The translations under genes were made by a program, and so were the position numbers. Below are positions 26,563 to 35,173 of a DNA stretch of 47,113 nt, piece after piece. The notes under the pieces are model-generated. The model saw only the letters and a program-made list of their open reading frames with translations, did no database searches and was not told the origin of the DNA. Source of the DNA: Oscillospiraceae bacterium (GTDB lineage: Bacteria > Bacillota > Clostridia > Oscillospirales > SIG627); contig SVQO01000019.1 of assembly GCA_015065325.1 (NCBI GenBank), forward strand, positions 1-47,113. The letters run 5' to 3'. Each line of letters opens with the position of its first letter. The first letter of the stretch is position 1.

Positions 26563-27642
26563 TTATTCAATCTTTAACAAAAAGGCGTCCTTTCCGCCTA
26601 CGTATTCGTAGCGGAAAATAAAGCCGCACTGACGAAGTCCCGTGCATTTGCGGTTGTCCGAGAACAGCCATTCCCCGTCACCGAAGGAGTACATTCCCGT
26701 CGTGCCCAGCTTAAATTTATAACCGCTGACACCGCTGGTCGGATCCGTTTCTCCGTCACAGCGAAGAGTCAGGACCTCGCCCTTTTCCTGCAAGCCGCGC
26801 AGATCCTCGGTTTTCGCGGGAACGGAAAGATCCACTGCAAACATCGGGTAATTGGGATACTGTGCCTTTTTCCCCACGTAAACCGCCATATAGATGGAAT
26901 GGGTCAGAGGATCGTATTCCAGATTTTGCACGCCGTAATTGGTATTTCCCGTAAACACGAAAAATTTGTGCAAGGGAGCGTCAAAGCCGCTCACGTGCAT
27001 ATCCTCCTGCTTTAAGGGGCGGGCGAGACGATTCCAATCGGAAGGGTCGTAGCACAAAAGCACCTGATAGTCGTTGTCCTCGCGGGCAAGGTCGCTGTAA
27101 ACGCCGTAAGCCACGTAAAGATATTTTCCGTCCGTCTCGGTCTTTCCGGGCAGAGGAGCAAAGGTCAATCCGTCGATTCCGCTGCAGCCCAGTCTGTGGG
27201 GAACACGCGCACCCGACTGATCGGTTCCGAATCCGTTGTAGTCCTCCACCGCCTCGCGGATGTAAACGGCGGTCATCAGATCGTTTCCGTCGGCGGAAAT
27301 ATCCTCCGCGTCAATGCGGTCCGCGTCAAAGCGCACCACGTAAAAGCCCTCACGGAAGCTGGCGTCGGTGCCCAAGCGCTCCAAAACGCCTTTTCCGATG
27401 GCGTCGATCTTATATTCCAGAGAACCGTAAACGTATCCGTCGTCACCCATGGCAATGCAGCCCAGATGTCCCAAAAGGCCCGTCACCGAGCCCACCACCT
27501 TGCCGTCAAGGGTCGCCTTTACAAGGCAGGTGGTAAAGGAATAATAAATATAACCCTTTTTCTGATCCACGCAAATTCCCTGAATGTGATTTTTTCCCCA
27601 GACACCCGTAAAAAGGGGCTGAGGGATCTGTGCTCTGTCCAT
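26563..27642 (-). CDS. Uncharacterised beta-propeller-like protein
   Basis: 359 residues, no signal peptide. Repeated short strand patterns such as HIQGICVDQKKGYIYYSFTT, CIAMGDDGYVYGSL and NLEYDPLTHSIYMAVYV suggest a six- or seven-bladed propeller reading out stored values. Conserved-looking GIDGLTFAPLPG segment mid-protein. The ATG overlaps the stop of the preceding isomerase (TAATG), so the two are translationally coupled, and it may act on the same sugar or derivative, as a lactonase or binding protein. That is inference from position. Confidence 0.7.
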   Translation of the reverse strand: MDRAQIPQPLFTGVWGKNHIQGICVDQKKGYIYYSFTTCLVKATLDGKVVGSVTGLLGHLGCIAMGDDGYVYGSLEYKIDAIGKGVLERLGTDASFREGFYVVRFDADRIDAEDISADGNDLMTAVYIREAVEDYNGFGTDQSGARVPHRLGCSGIDGLTFAPLPGKTETDGKYLYVAYGVYSDLAREDNDYQVLLCYDPSDWNRLARPLKQEDMHVSGFDAPLHKFFVFTGNTNYGVQNLEYDPLTHSIYMAVYVGKKAQYPNYPMFAVDLSVPAKTEDLRGLQEKGEVLTLRCDGETDPTSGVSGYKFKLGTTGMYSFGDGEWLFSDNRKCTGLRQCGFIFRYEYVGGKDAFLLKIE

Positions 27643-28526
27643 TATTGTTGTGCCTCCTCGATCATCTCGGCAAGCTCGCGCATTCTTTGCAGATAATAAA
27701 GCGCAATAGCGTCGAAATCCATATCCTCGAAAACGGTATAGCAGCCGTCGTAAAAGCGAACGATCTTTTCGTTATCCGCCGCCGCCAAGGACTCGTAGCG
27801 AGCGCGGATCTGAGAAGCGGTAAGTCCCTCCTTCACCGAGTGGATCCTGCCGCCGGGCTCGGCACAGAGCTTTTCTCTGCCGTAGGCGGTGGAAGCCAGC
27901 GCCTTCGCCACCGTTTCCCAAGAGCCCGCACCATCCAGCGGTGCAATATGCAGATCGGAATTTTCCTTGGTATCGTGCAGATGCAGAGCACACAGCCTAT
28001 CGCCGTATTTTTCCATAAAGGGAGCCTCGGGATCGTACCCGATCTGGTGTCCCACGTCCCAGCAGAATTTCACGTTGGGAGAGTCGAAGTGATCCATGAT
28101 CGCCATCAGATGCTCGCGGCTCTTGGTATTCTCCACCGCCAGGGTAAAGCCGTGCTTTTCCGCACATTCCACAATGCGCTCGTAGCGCTTCAGACCGCGC
28201 GCATTGGGCGGCACCAGGTTTTTGCCCCAGGTGGTGTGGGCAATGCCCACCTTCAGCCCAAGCTCCGAGCAAAGGCGGATCTGCTCGCAGTAAAAGTCCT
28301 CGATGGCGTCACCGCTGTCATCGTCCAGCCAAAGCTTACTGGTTCCGTTGCATTTTAAATGAATATTTTCAATGGGAAGCCCGATCTTCTCGCAGTGATT
28401 TACGTGCTCTGCGATCTCGGGAAAGTAATTCAGCGCCACGAAATCGTATCCCACGTCGCGGATACGGGTCAGACGCTCGGTCATGGGAAGATCGTCACAG
28501 GGGAAAGTATAAGTTCCGAATTTCAT
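27642..28526 (-). CDS. Sugar phosphate isomerase/epimerase family (xylose isomerase-like TIM barrel)
   Basis: 294 residues from the ATG at 28526, preceded by AAGGAGATAACT. A longer frame upstream lies inside the exonuclease gene and is not used. TIM-barrel AP-endonuclease-2 family motifs: KFGTYTFPC at the start, VGYDFVALNYFP, HGFTLAVENTKS (metal Glu), VKFCWDVGHQIG (Asp, His) and LCALHLHDTKENSD, with a final CAEPGGR Glu. Metal ligands look complete. Substrate unknown. Sandwiched between an exonuclease and a propeller protein. Confidence 0.85.
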   Translation of the reverse strand: MKFGTYTFPCDDLPMTERLTRIRDVGYDFVALNYFPEIAEHVNHCEKIGLPIENIHLKCNGTSKLWLDDDSGDAIEDFYCEQIRLCSELGLKVGIAHTTWGKNLVPPNARGLKRYERIVECAEKHGFTLAVENTKSREHLMAIMDHFDSPNVKFCWDVGHQIGYDPEAPFMEKYGDRLCALHLHDTKENSDLHIAPLDGAGSWETVAKALASTAYGREKLCAEPGGRIHSVKEGLTASQIRARYESLAAADNEKIVRFYDGCYTVFEDMDFDAIALYYLQRMRELAEMIEEAQQ

Positions 28527-28536
28527 AGTTATCTCC

Positions 28537-29508
28537 TTATTCTTTGGCAAGTGCGTTTGCACGCTCTGCACGTGCGCGAAGCTTTCTGCGGCGCAGCTTT
28601 GCCTTTTCCGCCGCCTTTTGCTTTTCGTGCCTGTCCCATTTATCTGCATAGAATTTTTCCAGAGCCGCATCCATACGGAAGATCTCACGGGTCACCCGCA
28701 CCGTATCTCCCAGAGAGCGATGGATCTTAAAGCGCACCAGGAATTCCTCGCCGCAGTCGCAGCGGATCTTACACAAATACTTGTGGGCGTTTTGCGGAAT
28801 GGGATACTCGGGATACAAAAAGCCGTCACAGCAAACACAGGGAATGGGGGTCGTGGAAAGCTCCTTCAACGCCGCTCCCCGATGCTCAAAGCTGACGCCG
28901 ATCTCCCTGGTCTCCAAGGGGCGCGCCACGATATCTCCCACCAAAAAGGGATATTCCTCCATCCCCTTTGCCATATCCAGATGACGGCAGATCAAGCCGG
29001 TGGATCGGGCATCGCACAGAGCATCGTGGGCCTGAAAGGGCTTTTCACCCAGCTTTTCAATGGCATCCTCCAGAGCATACTGACGCATGACCCCCTCGAT
29101 CTGCTTGGCGTAAAACACCTGCAGGTCGTAGGAATCCGGGATCCAGTCCTCGTCCAGGGAAAACAGTCTGAGGTTGTCCCGCAGCATAGGCACGTCGTCA
29201 GGTCCCCAGGTAAGGAATACAAAATCCTTTCCGCAGAATTTTCTCAGCTTGCGGAATGCCTCCTGAAAGGTCATCCCCTTTTTTACATCCTCGTTGCCAA
29301 GCCCCGTGATGCGGGACACCTTCTTGTGCATTCTGCGGTAATATTGGGGGCGGATCAAAAGATCCAGTTCCTTTTTGATTTTAAATTTTCGGTTCAGCTT
29401 CACTGCGCCGATCTGTACGATCTCCCCCGTCAAATGCACGGGGCTCTCAACCGTCTCTCGGTAGTAGCGAGGCTGGTTCCACTCCAGGTCCAATACAATA
29501 TAATTCAT
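28537..29508 (-). CDS. DnaQ-like 3'-5' exonuclease (DEDDh)
   Basis: 323 residues. Exo I is LDLEWNQP (Asp and Glu), Exo II lies around TWGPDDVPML, and Exo III is FQAHDALCDARST with the His-x4-Asp pair of the DEDDh type. The domain covers about residues 1-190, as in the KapD/ERI-like group. The C-terminal 130 residues include CVCCDGFLYPEYPIPQ and a basic Lys/Arg/Ala-rich end typical of a nucleic-acid contact. It degrades RNA or DNA from the 3' end; which one is unclear. First gene of a four-gene run. Confidence 0.87.
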   Translation of the reverse strand: MNYIVLDLEWNQPRYYRETVESPVHLTGEIVQIGAVKLNRKFKIKKELDLLIRPQYYRRMHKKVSRITGLGNEDVKKGMTFQEAFRKLRKFCGKDFVFLTWGPDDVPMLRDNLRLFSLDEDWIPDSYDLQVFYAKQIEGVMRQYALEDAIEKLGEKPFQAHDALCDARSTGLICRHLDMAKGMEEYPFLVGDIVARPLETREIGVSFEHRGAALKELSTTPIPCVCCDGFLYPEYPIPQNAHKYLCKIRCDCGEEFLVRFKIHRSLGDTVRVTREIFRMDAALEKFYADKWDRHEKQKAAEKAKLRRRKLRARAERANALAKE

Positions 29509-29538
29509 CCGATTCTTCCTATACTTTGTTCTCCGTCA

Positions 29539-29567
29539 AGTTTACCCTTTCTTACTAAAAAAGTCAA
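29539..29567 (-). promoter_or_regulatory. Promoter of the exonuclease-isomerase run
   Basis: Minus strand TTGACT, 17 bases, TAAACT, about 30 bases before the ATG at 29508. Confidence 0.55.
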
Positions 29568-29602
29568 TAGACTGCGCGCTTTCTTCCTATTTAAGAGCGC
29601 TC

Positions 29603-30502
29603 TTATAACACCGCTTCTTCCGTAAAATCCGTTTTCTTCAGGTAATCGATAAAGGTTTTCAAGCTTTTTGAGATCCATTTGTTTTTGTGGTAGATCAGCT
29701 GCTTCCAAATCTCCACGTTCAGATCCGTAACGTCCAGATAGCAAAGCTTCCCCTCCTCCACCGGCCCTTTGGTTACAAAATCGGGAAGAAAGGAAATCAT
29801 ATCGCTTTGGGCGACCATTGAGGTAATGATATCCGTTCGTCCGATCTCCAGTACGGGATGGATCTCAAGAGACTTTTTGGCAAGCTCCTTGTCAAATACC
29901 CGCCTGTAGCCTTGACCGTATTCCGTTAAAATAAAGGGCTCGTTTACAACGTCGCGGACGGAGAGCCGCTTTTTTCCCGCAAAGACAGAATCGGCACTTG
30001 CCACGAAATGCATGGGAAGCTGCTGTTCCTTGGCGATCATATAATCCTTATTATAGGAATGGCTGTCCAATGTGATCACGATATCCGCCTCGTTATGGGA
30101 AAGCATATCAAACATTACCAAGGTATCCGCGGTGGTGACCTTAATGGAAATGCCCGGATACCTGCGGTGAAAATCGATATAGTGGGAATAAACCATTTCT
30201 TCGCAGACGGAATCGGGCATTACGATATGAATATGCCCTTTCAAGTCCTCCCCCGCGGGATTTTCCAGAAATTCATCGGTCAGCGCACGAATCTGGTGCG
30301 CGTAGGAAACAAGCTCACGTCCCCTCTCGGTCAGCGCAACGGTATGATTGATCCTCTCAAAAAGCAAGCACCCGATCTCCTCCTCCAATTGTTTGATCTG
30401 AAAGGAAACGGTGGACTGGGAATAGCCAAGCTGTGCGGCGGCTTTCGTAAAACTGCCCAGCTCCGCCACGTGTATAAAAGTAATCAAATTTCTTAATTCC
30501 AT
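29603..30502 (-). CDS. LysR-family transcriptional regulator
   Basis: 299 residues from the ATG at 30502 (GGAGGG just upstream), which gives the standard start MELRNLITFIHVAE. Winged HTH: GSFTKAAAQLGYSQSTVSFQ and IKQLEEEIGCLLFER. The effector domain (about 90-290) has the usual two-lobed periplasmic-binding fold and no extra domain. It is divergent from the sodium:solute symporter gene with a 163-base gap, the classical LysR-target layout, so it probably controls that symporter in response to its substrate. Confidence 0.9.
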   Translation of the reverse strand: MELRNLITFIHVAELGSFTKAAAQLGYSQSTVSFQIKQLEEEIGCLLFERINHTVALTERGRELVSYAHQIRALTDEFLENPAGEDLKGHIHIVMPDSVCEEMVYSHYIDFHRRYPGISIKVTTADTLVMFDMLSHNEADIVITLDSHSYNKDYMIAKEQQLPMHFVASADSVFAGKKRLSVRDVVNEPFILTEYGQGYRRVFDKELAKKSLEIHPVLEIGRTDIITSMVAQSDMISFLPDFVTKGPVEEGKLCYLDVTDLNVEIWKQLIYHKNKWISKSLKTFIDYLKKTDFTEEAVL

Positions 30503-30514
30503 TGCACCCTCCAT

Positions 30515-30533
30515 CCATCGATTTTTTCGATGG
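30515..30533. promoter_or_regulatory. LysR-type binding dyad (T-N11-A)
   Basis: CCATCGA, 5 T, TCGATGG: perfect 7-base arms. The T at 30518 and A at 30530 form the T-N11-A spacing of LysR boxes. It is 13 bases upstream of the regulator start, suited to autoregulation. Confidence 0.6.
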
Positions 30534-30553
30534 TAAATATTAAAATCATTTGT

Positions 30554-30582
30554 TTGACTAATGACGAGATTTATTATATAAA
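30554..30582 (+). promoter_or_regulatory. Promoter of the symporter gene
   Basis: TTGACT, 17 bases, TATAAA, in the intergenic region shared with the LysR gene; the start is about 84 bases downstream. Confidence 0.55.
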
Positions 30583-30665
30583 TAATATCATTGAAAAGCA
30601 AGACCTACCGAAAAGCTTTTTTCAAAATATTTACAGATCTATTGCTTTAAGGAGAATCATCAATT

Positions 30666-32216
30666 ATGACAGAACTGCAGCTTTATCCCATCATCGCATT
30701 GATTGTGTACGCAATCGTCATGGCGTTGATCGGCTGTTTCAGCGTCGGAAAATCCAAAACGCTGGACGGCTTTTTGATCGGCGGAAGAAATATCGGCGCT
30801 TGGGTCACCGCTTTCGCCTACGGCACCACCTACTTTTCCGCCGTAGTTTTCGTGGGCTATGCAGGGCAGCACGGCTGGAACATCGGCATCGGCGCCGTTT
30901 GGATCGGCATCGGCAACGCAGTACTGGGTTGTCTGCTCTCCTGGATCTTGTTTGCCAACAAAACCAGAAAGATGACCAAAAGGCTCAATGCCCGCACGAT
31001 GCCCGACTATTTTGAAAAGCGCTACAACTCAAAAGGAATGAAGATCCTTGCGGCAGTCATCATCTTCGTATTCCTCGTTCCCTACTCCGCCGCCGTTTAC
31101 AAGGGACTGAGTTCTCTGTTCAGTGCAGTATTTCCCGGCATCGATAACTGGATCTGGATGCTGATCATTGCCTGTCTGACCGCAGTATATCTGGTAGCAG
31201 GCGGCTACGTTGCCACTGCCTATACCGATCTGGTACAGGGAATCATTATGCTGGTGGGCGTTGTCTGTCTGATCTTCGCCGTTCTCGGACACGACAGTGT
31301 TGGCGGCATCAAGGGACTTGTGGAAAACCTTGGAAATATCAAGGCACAGCCCGGCGATTCCGTTGACGGCAAACAGCTCACCGACATTTTCGGCGGTGAC
31401 TCCTTCAAATTTCTTTGCTTTAACATTATGCTCACCAGCTTCGGTACCTGGGGTCTGCCTCAGATGATCGGCAAATTCTACGCCGTAAAGGATACCGCCG
31501 CCATCAAGCGCGGAACCATCATTTCCACCGTTTTCTGCCTGGTCATCGGATGCGGCGCATACTTGATCGGCTCCACCTCCCGACTCATCCTCGGAGGCGA
31601 GCTTCCCGACGGCGGCGTTGACTCGGTCATCCCCACCGTACTTCTGAAGGTTCTCGGCGGCGGAACTATGGGGATCATCCTGTTGGCTCTCATTATGGTC
31701 CTTCTGCTCTCCGCCTCTATGTCCACGCTGGAAGCCGTCGTGCTCACCTCTGCTTCTGCCGTTGCGGTCGATCTGATCCCCGCCGTCAGAAAAAAGAAGG
31801 TCTCTGCCAAAACGCAAATGATTTCCACCAGAATTCTTTGCCTCGTATTCGTTGCCTGCTCCTTTATTTTCGCCACCCAAAACATTCCCATCATCGTCAA
31901 TCTGATGTCCTTCTCTTGGGGCGTGGTATCCGGATGCTTCATCGGCCCGTACATCTGGGGTCTGTTCTCCAAAAAGATCACCAAGATCGGCGCCTGCGCG
32001 GGGATCCTCTCCGGTCTTCTCACCGTAGGCGGTGCTACCCTTATCATCTCCTTGCAGGACGGCTTTGGCGCCGCAGCGGCAAAATCCCCCGAAATGGGTG
32101 TATGTGCCATGGCAGTTTCCTTTATCATCGTCCCCCTCGTCAGCGTATTCACAAAAAACAAGAAGGAAGAACAAAAGCGCATAGATGAAATCTTCGACTG
32201 CTATAAGGAAGCATAA
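30666..32216 (+). CDS. Sodium:solute symporter (SSS family)
   Basis: 516 residues, about 13 membrane helices, standard SSS/LeuT-fold length. FLIGGRNIGAWVTAFAYGTTYFSAVVFVG near residue 40 is the family's Na-site region, GGYVATAYTDLVQGIIMLVG near 178 the signature, and LLSASMSTLEAVVLTSAS near 345 carries further Na ligands. It imports an organic solute with Na+; proline, pantothenate or a sugar acid cannot be separated by eye. AAGGAG lies 11 bases before the ATG, a little long. Regulated probably by the divergent LysR protein. Confidence 0.9.
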   Translation: MTELQLYPIIALIVYAIVMALIGCFSVGKSKTLDGFLIGGRNIGAWVTAFAYGTTYFSAVVFVGYAGQHGWNIGIGAVWIGIGNAVLGCLLSWILFANKTRKMTKRLNARTMPDYFEKRYNSKGMKILAAVIIFVFLVPYSAAVYKGLSSLFSAVFPGIDNWIWMLIIACLTAVYLVAGGYVATAYTDLVQGIIMLVGVVCLIFAVLGHDSVGGIKGLVENLGNIKAQPGDSVDGKQLTDIFGGDSFKFLCFNIMLTSFGTWGLPQMIGKFYAVKDTAAIKRGTIISTVFCLVIGCGAYLIGSTSRLILGGELPDGGVDSVIPTVLLKVLGGGTMGIILLALIMVLLLSASMSTLEAVVLTSASAVAVDLIPAVRKKKVSAKTQMISTRILCLVFVACSFIFATQNIPIIVNLMSFSWGVVSGCFIGPYIWGLFSKKITKIGACAGILSGLLTVGGATLIISLQDGFGAAAAKSPEMGVCAMAVSFIIVPLVSVFTKNKKEEQKRIDEIFDCYKEA

Positions 32217-32228
32217 AGCAAAAGAAAA

Positions 32229-32256
32229 ATACGCCTCCGACGGAGGCGTATTTTTC
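32229..32256 (+). terminator. Terminator of the symporter gene
   Basis: ATACGCCTCCG / CGGAGGCGTAT, tiny loop, then T run. Confidence 0.88.
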
Positions 32257-32276
32257 TGTCCACATTCAAAAATTAC

Positions 32277-32306
32277 TTGACAGTCCCCCAAGATTGCGTT
32301 TAAAAT
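32277..32306 (+). promoter_or_regulatory. Promoter of the PHP / acyltransferase pair
   Basis: TTGACA, 18 bases, TAAAAT; ATG follows at 32335. Confidence 0.7.
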
Positions 32307-32334
32307 GGACTCACGACTTGAAAGGAGCAGTACA

Positions 32335-33360
32335 ATGAAAACCTATCTTTTCGGCAATAAGCAAAAGATTTTTAAAGCGAATCTGCACTGTCATACCAAT
32401 CTGACCGACGGCACCCTTTCCCCCGACCAAGTAAAGGAGCTTTACAAATCTCAAGGCTATTCGGTGGTAGCCTTCACCGATCACGACGTTCTGATCCCCC
32501 ACCCCGAGTTGCGGGATGAAGATTTTCTCCCTCTGAACGGAATGGAGTTTTCCGTGCGGAATAAGGACCCCGACCGCCCCGGCAAAAACCCCTGCGTGCA
32601 CATGAATTTCATTGCTCTGGAGGAGGACAACGTCAAGACCCCTCTCTACCACAGAACCAAGTACATCACCACCCATATCGAGGAAAACCGTGCCCGCATC
32701 ACCTTTGACGATACCCTGCCCGATTACGAACGCAATTACTCCATCGGCATGGTCAACGACGCCATCCGCCGTGCCAGACGGCTTGGCTTTTTCGTGGTCT
32801 ACAATCACCCGATCTGGAGCTTTGAAAACGCCGAGCGCCTTTTGCAATATGAAAATCTGTCCGCCATCGAGGTATATAACCACTCCTGCAACGTGATAGG
32901 CTACGACGAATATACCCCGGCTCTGTACGAGCACCTTTGCCGTGCGGGGAAGAGTCTTTTCCCTATTGCCGCCGACGATAACCACAACCGTTACCCCTTC
33001 GGTGACAAGAGAAGCGACGCTTGCGGCGGCTTTGTGATGATTTCCGCAGACTCCCTGGAGTACCGCGCCGTCACCCGCGCCCTGGAGCAGGGCGATTTCT
33101 ACGCCTCCAACGGTGCCGTCCTCCGCGAGGTCTCCGTAGAAAACGGAATTCTCACCGTCAAGGGTGAAAACATGGAGCACGTACATATCAATTACGAATA
33201 CGGCTCCGCCCAAAGAGAGATCTCGGGAGAGCAAGCGCTCTCCGAGTGCAGCTTCGACTTTCACAAAGACCGCGGCTGGCTGCGGGTATCCATCCTGGAC
33301 CGCAACGGAAAATTTGCCATGACCCGCACCTATTCCCCCGAGGAATGGGCAGGTAAATAA
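32335..33360 (+). CDS. PHP-domain protein (second copy type)
   Basis: 341 residues from the ATG at 32335 (AAAGGAG upstream). Metal motifs: KANLHCHTNLTDG, FTDHDVLIPH, NGMEFSV, a late YNHPIWS and ADDNHNRYPFGDKR. The C-terminal ~80 residues form an extra beta domain after YRAVTRALEQGDFYASNGA, as in the group of PHP proteins often annotated as polymerase/histidinol phosphatase-like. It is not the same subgroup as the PHP protein at 6291. Probably a metal-dependent phosphoesterase; substrate unknown. The acyltransferase starts 10 bases later. Confidence 0.85.
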   Translation: MKTYLFGNKQKIFKANLHCHTNLTDGTLSPDQVKELYKSQGYSVVAFTDHDVLIPHPELRDEDFLPLNGMEFSVRNKDPDRPGKNPCVHMNFIALEEDNVKTPLYHRTKYITTHIEENRARITFDDTLPDYERNYSIGMVNDAIRRARRLGFFVVYNHPIWSFENAERLLQYENLSAIEVYNHSCNVIGYDEYTPALYEHLCRAGKSLFPIAADDNHNRYPFGDKRSDACGGFVMISADSLEYRAVTRALEQGDFYASNGAVLREVSVENGILTVKGENMEHVHINYEYGSAQREISGEQALSECSFDFHKDRGWLRVSILDRNGKFAMTRTYSPEEWAGK

Positions 33361-33370
33361 GTGAGGCTTT

Positions 33371-34630
33371 ATGAAGATCAAAATTAAAAAGACATCCTGG
33401 GAAAAGCTTGCCGAGCTTCCTAAGATCCCCTATCACAAGCCCTTGCGCCCAATGTTTCTCCTGCGGCTTCTGATCCGCGTCCTCTCCATTCCCGCTTTGA
33501 TGCAAACCCGCTTTTCTTACGAGGATCTGCGCGGCGACCGCAAGGAGGAGGGGCCCTATCTGATCCTGATGAACCATTCCTCCTTTTTGGATCTGAAGAT
33601 CGCCTCCAAGATCCTGTTTCCCCATCCGTACAGCATCGTTTCCACCACCGACGCCTTCGTGGGAAAAAGCCTTCTGATGCGTCTGATCGGCTGTGTCGCC
33701 ACCCAGAAATTCGTCACGGATGCAGGGCTCGTTCTGACTATGCTCCGTCTTGCCAAAAAGGAAAAGCGCAGTATCTTAATGTACCCCGAGGCAGGCTACT
33801 CCTTCGACGGCAGAGCCACCCGCCTCCCCAAAAAGCTGGGCGGTCTGTGCAAGAAAATGGGAGTCCCCGTGCTTCTGATCCGCACCGATGCAAGTGCCTT
33901 CCTCCGCGACCCCCTGTACAACGGACTGCGAACGCGCAAGGTAAAGGCAGGGGCGACCCTTTCCTGTTTGTTCACCCGCGCGGAGCTGAAGGAAAAGAGC
34001 GTGGACGAGCTGGACGCAATGCTGGAAAAAGCGTTTGACTTCGACCACTTTGCCGCGCAAAGGACGGAAGGGATTAAGATCACCGAAAGCTTTCGTGCAG
34101 AGGGGCTGGAGCGTATTCTCTACCGCTGTCCCCATTGTGAAAAGGACGGGGTAATGAAGGGTCACGGCGTTCACCTGACCTGCACCTCCTGCGGTGCCGA
34201 ATATCTGCTGGAGGAAGACGGCTCTCTGTCCCGACAAAACGGAGAAGCTGCCTTCAACCACATCCCTCGCTGGGTGGACTACCAGAGAGACAGTGTGAAA
34301 AAGGAGTTGGCAAACGGCGCCTACGGCTTTACTCTCCCCGTTTCCGTCTATACCATCTGCGACCACAAGGCTCTGTACCTGGTGGGAAAAGGCACTCTGA
34401 CCCACGACCGCTCCGGCTTCACCCTCACCTCCGAGGACAAGCGCTTTACCTACCGTCAGGACCCCTATTCCTCGTACAGCCTAAACGTGGACTTTTTCTT
34501 CTACGAGATCGGTGATATGATCAGTATCGGAACCAAGGACCGTTTGTTCTACTGCTTCCCCGAAACGCCCTATCCCGTCCACAAGGCACGTCTTGCCGCC
34601 GAGGAAATGTACCTTTTACCCAAAGCATAA
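33371..34630 (+). CDS. PlsC-type acyltransferase with C-terminal zinc ribbon
   Basis: 419 residues; PlsC proteins are usually 200-260. The acyltransferase domain (about 45-250) has the HX4D motif in MNHSSFLDLK, a central STTDAFVGKS, and MYPEAGYSFDG in place of the classic PEGTRS block. Then come a zinc ribbon (YRCPHCEK ... CTSCGAEYLL, about 252-282) and a ~130-residue beta-rich C-terminal domain ending LLPKA. It should transfer an acyl chain to a lysophospholipid or related acceptor at the membrane. The ribbon may regulate or recruit. Co-transcribed with the upstream PHP gene. Confidence 0.82.
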   Translation: MKIKIKKTSWEKLAELPKIPYHKPLRPMFLLRLLIRVLSIPALMQTRFSYEDLRGDRKEEGPYLILMNHSSFLDLKIASKILFPHPYSIVSTTDAFVGKSLLMRLIGCVATQKFVTDAGLVLTMLRLAKKEKRSILMYPEAGYSFDGRATRLPKKLGGLCKKMGVPVLLIRTDASAFLRDPLYNGLRTRKVKAGATLSCLFTRAELKEKSVDELDAMLEKAFDFDHFAAQRTEGIKITESFRAEGLERILYRCPHCEKDGVMKGHGVHLTCTSCGAEYLLEEDGSLSRQNGEAAFNHIPRWVDYQRDSVKKELANGAYGFTLPVSVYTICDHKALYLVGKGTLTHDRSGFTLTSEDKRFTYRQDPYSSYSLNVDFFFYEIGDMISIGTKDRLFYCFPETPYPVHKARLAAEEMYLLPKA

Positions 34631-34636
34631 AAATTA

Positions 34637-34666
34637 AGCCCAACCGAGCTCGGTTGGGCTTTTTTC
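34637..34666 (+). terminator. Terminator of the acyltransferase gene
   Basis: Perfect 24-base palindrome AGCCCAACCGAG / CTCGGTTGGGCT followed by T run that just touches the stop of the convergent lipoprotein gene. Confidence 0.88.
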
Positions 34667-35024
34667 AACGCCAGTTATGGTCGGGCAGCTCCACGCCCCC
34701 TTCGCTGACGGGGGGAGCGGTGGTGGTCACGGGCGCTTTCGTTGTGGCGGACGGCGCTTTCGTTGTGGTGGACGGTGCTTTCGACGTAGTCACGGGCATC
34801 GGGGGAGCGTCGGTGACGCCGGACGCTTCCGCAGTCTGCAACTCCGATTTCTCCTCCGTCGGCTTTTCAGAAGGAACCGCCCCCTTTTCCTCAGAGGAAA
34901 GCGGCGCCGTCAGCGCCGCTTCTTCGGTTGCAGTTTGCTTCGGCAGGTCTTTTTCTCGGACACAGCCCGTCAACGCCCCTGCCAGGGCAAGCAGTACCCC
35001 AAGGCATATACCGATCCTTTTCAC
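34665..35024 (-). CDS. Small Thr/Ala/Pro-rich lipoprotein
   Basis: 119 residues from a GTG at 35024 that overlaps the TGA of the upstream peptide gene (GTGA), so translation is coupled. Lipobox ALTGCV (Cys about residue 20). Mature part is an acidic segment then a TTTKAPS-type repeat (about 80-105) resembling a wall-spanning spacer. The C-terminus is VELPDHNWR, echoing ELPDHDW in the peptide encoded just upstream. Function unknown. A longer frame reading upstream overlaps the peptide gene and has no ribosome site. Confidence 0.7.
   Translation of the reverse strand: MKRIGICLGVLLALAGALTGCVREKDLPKQTATEEAALTAPLSSEEKGAVPSEKPTEEKSELQTAEASGVTDAPPMPVTTSKAPSTTTKAPSATTKAPVTTTAPPVSEGGVELPDHNWR
34732..34794. 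repeat. 21-base tandem repeat in the lipoprotein gene
   Basis: Three units of 21 bases beginning GGCGCTTTCGT, the third diverged, with a partial fourth to the left; each encodes a seven-residue TTTKAPS-like unit on the minus strand. Confidence 0.75.
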
Positions 35025-35164
35025 GACTCCTCGGGAAAGACCTCGATCCCCGCATTTTTCACCCAATCGTGATCGGGCAGCTCGGGGAAGCTGGGACCCA
35101 TAGCCTGCTCCGTCAAAAGGATCACCTCTTCCAAGCAAGGCGTGTGATAAATCTTTTTCTCCAT
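35021..35164 (-). CDS. 47-residue peptide of unknown function
   Basis: Starts ATG at 35164 with TGAGGTG upstream, 9 bases after the cohesin-like gene stop, and ends TGA overlapping the next gene. The sequence begins MEKKIYHTPCLEEVILLTEQ and ends with a Pro/Asp/Glu-rich tail containing ELPDHDW (residues 28-34). No signal peptide or helix long enough for a membrane. Short proteins that open with MxKxYxxPxLE and a branched-chain stretch are common in gut Firmicutes and Bacteroidota without known role; that comparison is from memory. It might be a precursor peptide or a chaperone-like partner of its neighbours; neither is shown. Confidence 0.65.
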   Translation of the reverse strand: MEKKIYHTPCLEEVILLTEQAMGPSFPELPDHDWVKNAGIEVFPEES

Positions 35165-35173
35165 AGCGTCACC

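Noticed and set aside
31029-32291. 420-residue minus-strand frame opposite the symporter
   Set aside because: Composition is that of an antisense of membrane helices (Asp/Gly/His-rich) with no start signals.
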